Shown: positions 1 through 5,978 of the stretch, in pieces
Numbering within the stretch: the stretch's first letter is position 1
How the letters are laid out: every line of letters starts with the position of its first letter
Source of the DNA: Balneolaceae bacterium
GTDB lineage: Bacteria; Bacteroidota; Rhodothermia; Balneolales; Balneolaceae
Reading direction: 5' to 3'
NCBI GenBank assembly: GCA_007126675.1
Contig: SLAU01000242.1
Coordinates: 1-8,188 of the forward strand
DNA: 8,188 nt
Program-made: the position numbers and the translations under genes
The notes under the pieces: model-generated
Database searches by the model: none
What the model saw: the letters and a program-made list of their open reading frames with translations, nothing else
Told to the model about the DNA's origin: nothing

Positions 1-12
1 GACCTGAAAGCA

Positions 13-73
13 CTCGCGGAGGATTATTTTTTTGATATATCTGTCCTTTAAACTATCTGCGTTTCTCCGCGGT
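13..73. repeat. GCG-rich phased intergenic phrase, 3' flank of the serine hydrolase gene
   Basis: This lies just downstream of the minus-strand hydrolase stop. A 7-bp inverted repeat, CGCGGAG (15-21) and CTCCGCG (65-71), encloses an AT-rich stretch. The right side reads ATCTGCGTTTCTCCGCGG, with two GC steps 10 bp apart. A related phrase with similar spacing lies on the other side of the same gene at 1829-1885. No T-run follows the inverted repeat on the minus strand, so a classical intrinsic terminator is not supported. The arms and spacing are seen directly; membership of a repeat family is inferred. Confidence 0.35.
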
Positions 74-79
74 TACACC

Positions 80-1762
80 CTATATTCTCTCAAACCGCAC
101 ACCCCAAACACGCGCTGTTGAGATACGGAAGCCATCAATTTCTCCATCATCATCTCTGGAAAAGACCACGGTATTTCCGCCCATACTGAAACCATCTTTG
201 AAGATTGGCTGAAGGGGACGGGAATTCAGTTTGCGGTGGTGGAAATGAAGGGCACCGTTTTCTACGGCAAACTTATATTCGGTACCGAGTTCGCTTGAAT
301 AAAACCGTCCCTCGTAGGGCTTTAACTGGCCAGGCAGCGGATTCCAGCGATCTTTTCTCAGGTACAGATCCGGATCACTTTGGTGAATTGTTTTCAGGGT
401 GGTTTCACCGGATTCATCACTTCGATTCAGTTCTAACTTTATGTTTGTACCCAGAACTTTGTAGCTATTTTCATCAACCGGAATCAGTGGGAGGATGCGT
501 CCCACATCAAGAAAAAGAATCCCGCTATCGTGAAGAATGCTGAAGTTTCTGTCACCGCCCCGGGTGATATAAATTCCGGCATACGGTTCAAGGTCTTTAT
601 CTGATTCTGTGAATTCATCGGGGATGCGCTGCTGGTCAGCAAGCTGTTCTTCTGAATCCGGGAATTCATCCTCCAGATACAGATATGCCACTTGTCGTGC
701 AAATGCATCCGGATTAGCTGAAGAAATATTACAGAGTACGGCAACAGAAAAATCCTGATCAGGAAAACGCATGAACTGGCTTCTGTAACCGGCATCCGAG
801 CCGCCGTGGCTGACTGTGCGGAGGCCCAGGAAATCACCTGTTATCAATCCGTGCTTATAGGGTATAGTTTCTCCATTGGATAATTCAAAAGATTCGTGCA
901 TCCGGTCTACGGCTTCCTGTCCGCCTACCAATGCACTGTAGAAATTACGATCCCAGGCTGCAAGATCCCGAACTGTGGTAAAAAGGCTGCTGGCTCCAAC
1001 CACGTCGAAAACCGGTATGGAGTTTCGCAGGCCAAATAATCCATCTTCGTTAGGCTCGTATGCCCATGCGCGGTTTGGGACAATCCGGCGGTGATCGTCC
1101 TGAAAGTGGGTATTATCCATTCCCAGCGGAACGAAAATTCTCTCTTTAGAAAACTCTCTGAGAGTTTGTCCGGATACCCGTTCAACAACTACTGCCAATA
1201 GGGTGTAGCCGGTATTCGAATAGAGATAACGCGTGCCGGGCGGGAAGTTCAATGCTGCCTGCCTTGATACCACATCCAGAACATCTCTCTGCCGAACAAC
1301 ATCCGACTCCCATCTCCATCCTGCCAATAAGAGCAGGCTCCACTGATCGCGAAAACCGCTGACGTGATGTACAAGGTGCCGAAGCGTAATCGTATGGCCC
1401 AGGTCGGGCACTTCAGGTACGTAATCGCGAATGTCATCATCCCACGAAACCAGACCGTCGTTTACAAGCAGTTCAATCGCCATTGCCGTAAACTGCTTTG
1501 ATACAGAAGCAACATGGAAAATAGTTTCCGGCGTGATGGGCACTCCGTATTCAAGGTTGGCCATACCGTACCCGTTTTCATAAATGATTTCACCTTTCTG
1601 CATAACCGACAACGCGCACCCGGGAGAAGTTTCGGAGTCTATTCCCTCAAAAATCCTATCCACTTTTTTCTGTATAGGATCAGGATCGACTGATGAGCCG
1701 GCAAGGATCATCGCTAAAGCGAATACAAGCAGAATGGTGATTACAGGTAAAAATTTCTTCAT
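80..1762 (-). CDS. Exported serine hydrolase, beta-lactamase / penicillin-binding-like (class C family)
   Basis: The 560-residue protein starts with a signal peptide: MKKF, then a hydrophobic stretch to about residue 20. There is no lipobox cysteine, so export to the periplasm rather than lipidation is likely. Residues ~30-360 form a class C beta-lactamase/D-alanyl-D-alanine carboxypeptidase-like domain with all three family motifs: S86-V-S-K89 (nucleophile Ser and Lys), Y181-S-N183 and H319-G-G321. Two beta-rich segments follow, starting near 391 (LEPYAGIYIT) and 480 (LKPYEGRFY), each resembling the lipocalin-like C-terminal domain (DUF3471 type) common in these hydrolases. The family includes esterases, D-aminopeptidases and peptidases, so the substrate cannot be named and true beta-lactamase activity is not implied. 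The ATG at 1762 fits the signal peptide and has no clear Shine-Dalgarno sequence. The gene is divergent from the racemase gene, 207 bases away. Confidence 0.9.
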   Translation of the reverse strand: MKKFLPVITILLVFALAMILAGSSVDPDPIQKKVDRIFEGIDSETSPGCALSVMQKGEIIYENGYGMANLEYGVPITPETIFHVASVSKQFTAMAIELLVNDGLVSWDDDIRDYVPEVPDLGHTITLRHLVHHVSGFRDQWSLLLLAGWRWESDVVRQRDVLDVVSRQAALNFPPGTRYLYSNTGYTLLAVVVERVSGQTLREFSKERIFVPLGMDNTHFQDDHRRIVPNRAWAYEPNEDGLFGLRNSIPVFDVVGASSLFTTVRDLAAWDRNFYSALVGGQEAVDRMHESFELSNGETIPYKHGLITGDFLGLRTVSHGGSDAGYRSQFMRFPDQDFSVAVLCNISSANPDAFARQVAYLYLEDEFPDSEEQLADQQRIPDEFTESDKDLEPYAGIYITRGGDRNFSILHDSGILFLDVGRILPLIPVDENSYKVLGTNIKLELNRSDESGETTLKTIHQSDPDLYLRKDRWNPLPGQLKPYEGRFYSSELGTEYKFAVENGALHFHHRKLNSRPLQPIFKDGFSMGGNTVVFSRDDDGEIDGFRISTARVWGVRFERI

Positions 1763-1828
1763 GATACTCAGTAACGAAAAGATCGAAGCTTTTTATATAA
1801 TGTAACTACAATACTGTTATTTCTATTT

Positions 1829-1885
1829 CGCAGAGCATGACAGATAATCAGCATAAATCTGCGTTTAACTTAGCGAAATTCTGCG
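1829..1885. repeat. Phased TCTGCG-type repeat in the divergent intergenic region
   Basis: GC steps preceded by A/T-rich triplets recur at about 1851, 1861, 1873 and 1883, so roughly 10-12 bp apart, close to one helical turn. CGCAGA at 1829-1834 and TCTGCG at 1858-1863 form an inverted repeat, and a further TTCTGCG lies at 1879-1885. The segment sits between the divergent hydrolase and racemase genes and could be a repeated intergenic phrase, a binding region for a dimeric regulator, or both. The spacing is seen directly; any function is inferred. Confidence 0.35.
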
Positions 1886-1910
1886 AGATTCAGAACTTAC
1901 AGGCACCTCA

Positions 1911-1941
1911 TTGGAACTATGCTTTCTGGTAACTTATTTTG
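1911..1941 (+). promoter_or_regulatory. Candidate Bacteroidota-type promoter for the alanine-racemase-family gene
   Basis: TTG at 1911-1913 is followed after 20 bases by TTATTTTG at 1934-1941. This fits the known Bacteroidota primary sigma factor pattern (-33 TTTG/TTG, then -7 TAnnTTTG) with one mismatch in the -7 box. Transcription would start near 1946-1950, leaving a short leader before the ATG at 1970. It would exclude the upstream in-frame ATG at 1919, which supports the shorter start. Short AT-rich boxes occur by chance, so this is a candidate only. Confidence 0.35.
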
Positions 1942-1969
1942 CCGGTTTAACAATCTAAAATCATATTCT

Positions 1970-3184
1970 ATGAAATGGACAAGGAGTGATTTCTTTAAAA
2001 CATTATCGCTTTTACCGTTAGGATATTCAACAAAAGTACTTTACGAATCTGGAAAAAGTACTCCGCCAGTGGTTTCTCCAAGCTATTCGAAGTACGATCC
2101 CTGGATCGAAATATATCCGGATAACATGAGGCATAACGCCCGGGACATTTATCGTGCAACCGGCCGGCCGGTGTTTGCTGTGATCAAAAATAACGGGTAC
2201 GGCATGGGAGTGGTCGAATCGGCCAAAATTCTTGACCCGATGAATGAAATTGACAGTTTCGGTGTGGTAAAACTTGGCGAGGCATTTGCACTGAAAGATG
2301 CAGGTATCCAAAAGCCGGTGGTGCTACTAAACCTTTGTGAGGGAAAGGATCTGAAAGAGGCTTTGAAGCGGGGTATCATTCCCATGATCTACACAGACAT
2401 TGGCGGTGAGATTGAAAAAACAGCGTATGAGCTGGGAAAGCCTGTAGAAGTTGAGGTAAAGCTTGATACCGGCCTCGGCAGGCTGGGCGTGAGGTGGGAT
2501 GAAGCCGTACCGTTTTATGAAGACCTGGCCGAAAGAAACGGAGTGAAGGTTCGCGGATCGTTTATCACGTTTACCGAATCGGAAACGTTCGATGAGGAGA
2601 TGATCCGGCGGTTTAACAGCCTGATGGCAGATCTGGAGGAGAAGGGGCTGGATCACGGAGCCAGGCATGCCGTTTCCACTACACCGATCTTCCGCCATCC
2701 CGATGCCTATTTCGACAAGGTGCGTCCCGGTATCGGACTTTACGGGATTTACCCACAGCCGGAGGTGCAAAGAGAGATGGATCTGATGGACCTGAAGCCT
2801 GCATTCGGACTGAAGTGCCGGGTACTGCAGGTAAAGCATGTAAAGAAAGGTGAAAGTGCGGGGTATGGACAGGCTTTTATCGCTGAAGAAGATACATGGA
2901 CTGCGACCCTGCCAATGGGACATGCCGACGGCTGGCAGCGCTCGGCGGCCAATTGTGCAAAAGTAAGGATCAACGGTACACACTACCCGGTAGTGGCATC
3001 CGTCTCAGCCAGCCATTGCATTGTGAATCTGGGTCCGAATGCGAAAGTCGAAACCGGGGATACGGCTGTGATATTTGATGATAAAGAAGGTTCAAGGCCA
3101 TCCGATATCAACCGCGCATGCGGCACATCTGTGTATGACATACTCATGCATCTGAATCCCAACCTGAAAAGAGTAATAAAATAG
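1970..3184 (+). CDS. Alanine-racemase-family PLP protein (fold type III), divergent, with a Tat-like leader
   Basis: The product is 404 residues from the ATG at 1970. An in-frame ATG at 1919 would add 17 residues but precedes the candidate promoter. The start MKWTRSDFFKTLSLLPLG resembles a twin-arginine leader (S/T-R-R-x-F-F-K) with the second Arg replaced by Ser. The PLP-barrel domain follows: Schiff-base Lys K73 in AVIKNNGYG, K164 and R171 in VKLDTGLGRLG, and R252 in VRPGIGLYG, which normally contacts the pyridine nitrogen. The C-terminal beta domain carries the second catalytic base Y299 (AGYGQAF). Several conserved positions differ: the usual (S/T)HF reads ITF (199-201), the NS of HxxNSAA reads ST (236-237), GYADG reads GHADG (H318), and the usual Met-Asp pair near the C-terminus reads Ala-Ser (347-348). 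Both catalytic bases remain, so racemization is plausible, but alanine as substrate is uncertain. No cell-wall synthesis genes adjoin it, so this may be a second or exported racemase rather than the housekeeping Alr. Confidence 0.85.
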   Translation: MKWTRSDFFKTLSLLPLGYSTKVLYESGKSTPPVVSPSYSKYDPWIEIYPDNMRHNARDIYRATGRPVFAVIKNNGYGMGVVESAKILDPMNEIDSFGVVKLGEAFALKDAGIQKPVVLLNLCEGKDLKEALKRGIIPMIYTDIGGEIEKTAYELGKPVEVEVKLDTGLGRLGVRWDEAVPFYEDLAERNGVKVRGSFITFTESETFDEEMIRRFNSLMADLEEKGLDHGARHAVSTTPIFRHPDAYFDKVRPGIGLYGIYPQPEVQREMDLMDLKPAFGLKCRVLQVKHVKKGESAGYGQAFIAEEDTWTATLPMGHADGWQRSAANCAKVRINGTHYPVVASVSASHCIVNLGPNAKVETGDTAVIFDDKEGSRPSDINRACGTSVYDILMHLNPNLKRVIK

Positions 3185-3276
3185 TGTCGGATTGAAAAAG
3201 TATTACAAATTACAAGATACCTGAACGATTTTTGGTTGCTTAGCCTTTCTAATATCAGAATTCTTAACCCCAATTT

Positions 3277-3296
3277 TTGTACACAAATACGTACAA
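3277..3296 (+). promoter_or_regulatory. Operator-like inverted repeat upstream of the SDR gene
   Basis: TTGTAC (3277-3282) and GTACAA (3291-3296) are perfect 6-bp inverted arms around an 8-base spacer, ending 18 bases before the SDR start codon. The dyad is typical of a site for a small dimeric repressor such as a TetR- or MarR-type regulator. It lies in the 130-base gap after the racemase gene, which suggests that the SDR gene has its own control. No regulator gene is in the window, so the partner is unknown. Confidence 0.35.
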
Positions 3297-3314
3297 TTCA
3301 AAACACATAAAGTA

Positions 3315-4034
3315 ATGGAAGACAAAGTAGTATTAATCGTTGGCGGCTCTGGCGGAATCGGTCAGGCTTCCGCAGACCTGTTTGCAAAAGCAGGTGCAAA
3401 AGTAGTTTTAGCAGCAAGAGATAAATCAAAAATTGAAGCAAAAGCAAAAGAGATCAATGACAATGGCGGAGAGGCTTTTGTAATTGAAGTGGACGTAACC
3501 GACTTAGGTTCGGTTTCATCAATGGCAAGGGAAGTAGATGAAAATCTCGGAAAAATTGATGTGCTGGTAAATGCATTTGGTACCGGCCTGATACAGCCAC
3601 TTCTGGATATTAAACCCGATGATGCTAAAGAAGTATTCGATGTAAATATTTACGGTACATTTCTGGTGACCCAAACGGTAGCTCGATTTATGGCTACTGA
3701 AAAAGAGGGGAGAGTGATCATGTTTCCCGGAATATTAGGAAAGGCGGTGATGAAGAACACATCTGTTTATTCCGCCTCAAAATATGCAGTAACCGGTTTC
3801 ACAAAAGCATTGGTTGAAGAGTTCAGAAGGGGAGATGTTAAATTCTCTTTGCTCTATCTCGGTGGTGTGGCTACAGATTTCTGGGAAAATCCCAAAGTGG
3901 AAATGCGTGTACAGAAAGATAAAATGCTTACACCCGAAGAAGTTGCCAAAGCGGTTTATTATGCTGCCTCACAACCGGGTCAGTCTGTACTGAATGAAAT
4001 TGTGCTGCAGCCTGAATCTCATCAAATGGTGTGA
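3315..4034 (+). CDS. Short-chain dehydrogenase/reductase (SDR) lacking the usual catalytic Ser
   Basis: The 239-residue single-domain Rossmann protein has the normal length for a classical SDR. The nucleotide-binding glycine motif is G10-G-S-G-G-I-G16. R35 at the end of the second strand favours NADP(H) by family rules, and D60 follows the third strand. The NNAG element reads NAFG (86-89), N111 of the catalytic tetrad is present in DVNIYG, and Y152 and K156 form YSASK. The Ser that normally lies 13 residues before the Tyr is replaced by Gly (G139 in FPGILG), so the Asn-Ser-Tyr-Lys tetrad is incomplete. The substrate is not identifiable. The gene begins 130 bases after the racemase, has no Shine-Dalgarno sequence (the upstream bases read CATAAAGTA), and its TGA merges with an octamer repeat array. 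It is a confident SDR, with the reaction unassigned. Confidence 0.9.
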   Translation: MEDKVVLIVGGSGGIGQASADLFAKAGAKVVLAARDKSKIEAKAKEINDNGGEAFVIEVDVTDLGSVSSMAREVDENLGKIDVLVNAFGTGLIQPLLDIKPDDAKEVFDVNIYGTFLVTQTVARFMATEKEGRVIMFPGILGKAVMKNTSVYSASKYAVTGFTKALVEEFRRGDVKFSLLYLGGVATDFWENPKVEMRVQKDKMLTPEEVAKAVYYAASQPGQSVLNEIVLQPESHQMV

Positions 4035-4081
4035 TTAGCTTATTAGAAAATTAGGGGATTAGAGAATTAGGGAGTTAGGGC
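4034..4081 (+). repeat. Octamer tandem array, consensus ATTAGRRR (left copy)
   Basis: Six consecutive 8-bp units run without phase change from the A of the SDR stop codon (4034) to 4081. Each keeps TTAG in the same register; the first unit ends CTT, the next four end in purine triplets, and the last is GTTAGGGC. The array is the immediate 3' untranslated region of the SDR gene and is read in the sense direction. It contains one GGGG and two GGG runs. A matching array in the opposite orientation abuts the stop codon of the convergent lysine aminotransferase gene. Confidence 0.8.
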
Positions 4082-4111
4082 TTGTTAAGTAATTCTCTGG
4101 CAGAGAACCGG

Positions 4112-4154
4112 ACGCTTACAGCAGCTCACGATGTTCGCACGCTGTTCAGGTCTT
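4112..4154 (-). repeat. REP-like hairpin element, copy A (degenerate)
   Basis: This segment matches copy C (4311-4353) over its whole length, including an exact 23-bp core (4123-4145 equals 4322-4344). The outer arms are altered, reading CTTACAG and CTGTTCAG instead of CTGACAG and CTGTCAG, and one T is inserted. It therefore looks like an older or decayed copy that has lost perfect pairing. The strand is assigned by similarity to copy B, which has the same arm motif reading forward. Confidence 0.65.
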
Positions 4155-4160
4155 AGAATT

Positions 4161-4199
4161 AAAACCTGACAGCGTCCGAAGGTCCTGTCAGCGTTTGAG
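4161..4199 (+). repeat. REP-like hairpin element, copy B
   Basis: CTGACAG (4166-4172) and CTGTCAG (4185-4191) form a perfect 7-bp inverted repeat with a 12-base loop. Both arms continue into GCGT, so the ends are also near-direct repeats (TGACAGCGT and TGTCAGCGT). The loop is shorter than in copies A and C and differs in sequence, although CGTCCGAA resembles their CGTGCGAA on the opposite strand. The copy is oriented opposite to A and C. Confidence 0.6.
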
Positions 4200-4310
4200 T
4201 ACGGACTCCAATTTTTAAACTACCACCATACTCTACACTGAAGCCTGCCTGCTAAAGTGTGTTTCGTTGTGTTTTTATTACAGATCTGGAAATTTCGGGC
4301 ACATGGGCAG

Positions 4311-4353
4311 ACGCTGACAGGAGCTCACGATGTTCGCACGCTGTCAGGTCCTA
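4311..4353 (-). repeat. REP-like hairpin element, copy C (intact)
   Basis: CTGACAG (4314-4320) and CTGTCAG (4341-4347) pair perfectly around a 20-base loop holding the core shared with copy A. On the minus strand this hairpin follows directly after the octamer array and so lies in the 3' untranslated region of the lysine aminotransferase transcript. No long T-run follows, so if it marks a transcript end it is more likely by stabilising the RNA than by classical intrinsic termination. Confidence 0.65.
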
Positions 4354-4393
4354 ATTCCTAATTACCTAATCCCTAATTTTCTAATCCCCTAAT
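4351..4393 (-). repeat. Octamer tandem array, consensus ATTAGRRR (right copy, inverted)
   Basis: Read on the minus strand, ATTAG recurs six times at 7-8 bp spacing, starting three bases after the stop codon of the lysine aminotransferase gene. It shares the adjacent ATTAGAAA and ATTAGGGG units and the general purine-rich pattern with the left array. Two intervals have shrunk to 7 bp, so this copy is less regular. Five GG or longer runs occur on the minus strand. Confidence 0.75.
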
Positions 4394-4396
4394 TAA

Positions 4397-5740
4397 CTAT
4401 CCAACTACAGGACACCGTTCAAGTGCACTTTTATAGCTTCTTTTCAGAATATCCATGCCTTCTTCAAGATGTTCTTTTTGGATCGTGAGTGATGGACGGA
4501 ATCGTATAGTCCGGGTTCCGCAACCGAGGATCATCAGGCCGTTTTTGAAGCACTCTTTTATTACTTCGTCCCGTGCATGGGTATTTGGCAAATCAATGGC
4601 GCAAAACAGTCCTTTTCCTCTTGGGTTCGTGACATACTCTGATTCGCTTGCCCACTCATTGAGATGGTTTTGCAGAAACTCTCCGCATTCTGCTACATGA
4701 TCAATCAGGTTCTCTTCTTCAATCACTTCCAGGATACGATCAAACCGAACCATATCTACAAGATTACCGCCCCAGGTAGAGTTAATTCTTGAGGATACGT
4801 GGAAACAGTTTGTTTCAATGTCATCAACCCGGGTTGTAGCGAGAATGCCGCATACCTGGGCTTTTTTTCCGAATGCCAGAATATCCGGTTTTACGTAATG
4901 CTCATGGCACCAGAATTTTCCGGTTGAAACCACTCCGGTTTGTACTTCGTCATAAATCAAAAGTGCATCAAATTCATCGGCAAGATCACGAAGGCCCTGG
5001 TGAAACTCTCTCCTGAAATGATTATCGCCGCCCTCGCCCTGAATCGGTTCCAGCAGAATACAGGCGATTTCATCTTTATATGTTTCGAAATATTGGCGTG
5101 CCTGTGTAAGTGCCTGCTCTTCTTCTTTCTGAACCTGGGCCAGGTTTTCTTCATTAAGAGGAAATTTTATCGCCGGATTATGAATTCTGGGCCAGTCGAA
5201 CTTTGGAAAGTATTTTACTTTTTTCGGATCTGTGTTTGTGAGCGACAAAGTATATCCGCTGCGGCCGTGAAAGGCTTTGTCGAGGTGTAAAACTTTATGG
5301 CCAAGTTCCTTTCGATATCCCTTCTCGAAATTTTTCTGGACTTTCCAGTCGAACGCTACTTTAAGTGCATTAGCTACGGCAACGGCTCCGCCCGAAACAA
5401 AAAATGCATAAGGCATATAATCCGGTATCCCCACCCTTGAGAAAGTCTCAACAAAGTGGGCCATCTCTTCTGTATACACATCAGAGTTGGACGGTTTGTT
5501 GATTGCCACCTGTCCGAGTTTGGCAATAAAATCATCGTCACCGGCAAGTTTTTCATGATTCATCCCAAGCGGGTTTGATGCAAAAAAAGTGAAAAAGTCG
5601 AGGAAGTTTCTGCCGGATGTGGAATCGTAAAGGTATGGTCCCTTACTTTTTTTAAGATCGAGTACCATTTCATACCCATCAGCAAGAATATGCTTTTTCA
5701 GGGTAGAACGAACTTTATTCGGTTCAATAAGCTGTGACAT
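4397..5740 (-). CDS. lat: L-lysine 6-aminotransferase (lysine epsilon-aminotransferase)
   Basis: The 447-residue class III (fold type I) PLP aminotransferase moves the epsilon-amino group of L-lysine to 2-oxoglutarate, giving aminoadipate semialdehyde (which cyclises to piperideine-6-carboxylate) and glutamate. It aligns from memory almost without gaps to Mycobacterium tuberculosis LAT (Rv3290c, 449 residues). Shared blocks include NKPSNSDVY, AFHGRSGYTLSLTNT, FPKFDWPRI, EPIQGEGGD, FDALLIYDEVQTG, NSTWGGNL and RFRPSLT. The PLP lysine is K293 in FGKKAQVCG, D264 contacts the pyridine nitrogen, and E236 and R415 match the Glu243 substrate-switch residue and Arg422 of Rv3290c at a constant offset of seven. 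The ATG at 5740 matches the family N-terminus; an upstream TTG would add an unlikely 28 residues. A GGAG sits one base before the ATG, probably too close to act normally. The dehydrogenase for the next step is not adjacent. A terminator upstream separates it from the DUF4397 gene. Confidence 0.95.
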   Translation of the reverse strand: MSQLIEPNKVRSTLKKHILADGYEMVLDLKKSKGPYLYDSTSGRNFLDFFTFFASNPLGMNHEKLAGDDDFIAKLGQVAINKPSNSDVYTEEMAHFVETFSRVGIPDYMPYAFFVSGGAVAVANALKVAFDWKVQKNFEKGYRKELGHKVLHLDKAFHGRSGYTLSLTNTDPKKVKYFPKFDWPRIHNPAIKFPLNEENLAQVQKEEEQALTQARQYFETYKDEIACILLEPIQGEGGDNHFRREFHQGLRDLADEFDALLIYDEVQTGVVSTGKFWCHEHYVKPDILAFGKKAQVCGILATTRVDDIETNCFHVSSRINSTWGGNLVDMVRFDRILEVIEEENLIDHVAECGEFLQNHLNEWASESEYVTNPRGKGLFCAIDLPNTHARDEVIKECFKNGLMILGCGTRTIRFRPSLTIQKEHLEEGMDILKRSYKSALERCPVVG

Positions 5741-5915
5741 GCTCCAAAAATTTAATTGATGATTTTTACATAGGATAAGAAAGAGTAATGAAAAAAAATA
5801 AGATGAATGGCGCTGGAATGGCAAAAATTTTCAGAATCAAACTTTAGTAAAGATAGATGATGATTACTCCGAAAATTATTTTACGATGATTCTATAATCA
5901 GTGAATAAAAGACAT

Positions 5916-5956
5916 AAAAAAACCCGGTCCCAAAGCAGTGCTTCAGAACCGGGTTT
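5916..5956 (-). terminator. Rho-independent terminator of the DUF4397 gene
   Basis: Read on the minus strand, AAACCCGGT (5956-5948) pairs perfectly with ACCGGGTTT (5928-5920), and the run continues to seven T residues at 5922-5916. The 19-base loop contains a further 4-bp stem (GCTT/AAGC analogue at 5933-5936 and 5940-5943). It lies 23 bases after the stop codon of the DUF4397 gene. It isolates that gene from the lysine aminotransferase gene downstream, which must therefore have its own promoter within 5741-5915; no convincing promoter boxes were found there. Confidence 0.9.
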
Positions 5957-5978
5957 AGTAACAGGGTAATAAACCGAC

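Larger units (their letters stand above)
4034..4396. other. Symmetric repeat module filling the gap between convergent genes
   Basis: The 362 bases between the two stop codons contain no plausible gene. In order they hold an octamer array (4034-4081), a short hairpin TTCTCT-GGC-AGAGAA (4093-4107), hairpin-element copies A (4112-4154) and B (4161-4199), a stretch of about 110 bases without recognised structure (4200-4310), copy C (4311-4353), and an inverted octamer array (4351-4393). The inverted outer arrays and the flanking A and C copies give the look of a non-autonomous mobile element or a shared 3'-end module. No transposase or target-site duplication is visible. The repeats are seen directly; mobility is inferred. 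Confidence 0.45.

Noticed and set aside
15..71. Terminator for the serine hydrolase gene
   Set aside because: The 7-bp arms are separated by 43 bases and no T-run follows on the minus strand, so it does not meet the pattern of an intrinsic terminator.
205..543. 112-codon open frame on the plus strand inside the serine hydrolase gene
   Set aside because: It is opposite the C-terminal beta domains of the hydrolase and has no domain, leader or promoter of its own.
1919..1969. Upstream in-frame ATG for the racemase, adding 17 residues
   Set aside because: The added residues look non-coding, they would bury the Tat-like leader inside the protein, and this ATG lies within the candidate promoter. 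It is not excluded.
2327..2983. 218-codon open frame antisense to the racemase gene
   Set aside because: It is fully opposite a strongly supported gene, has no recognisable domain, and its sequence looks like a read-through of the opposite strand.
4034..4081. Telomere-like TTAGGG repeats marking a linear replicon end
   Set aside because: The period is 8, not 6, the arrays are internal and convergent between two intact genes, and no covalently closed end structure is suggested.
4112..4353. Possible minimal CRISPR array
   Set aside because: The copies differ in orientation and integrity, the intervals are unequal, each copy is a hairpin with a variable loop, and no cas gene is present.
5741..5824. 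A 28-residue N-terminal extension of the lysine aminotransferase beginning at a TTG
   Set aside because: The extension has no resemblance to the family, while the ATG at 5740 begins exactly where known LAT proteins begin and gives the usual length of about 449 residues.
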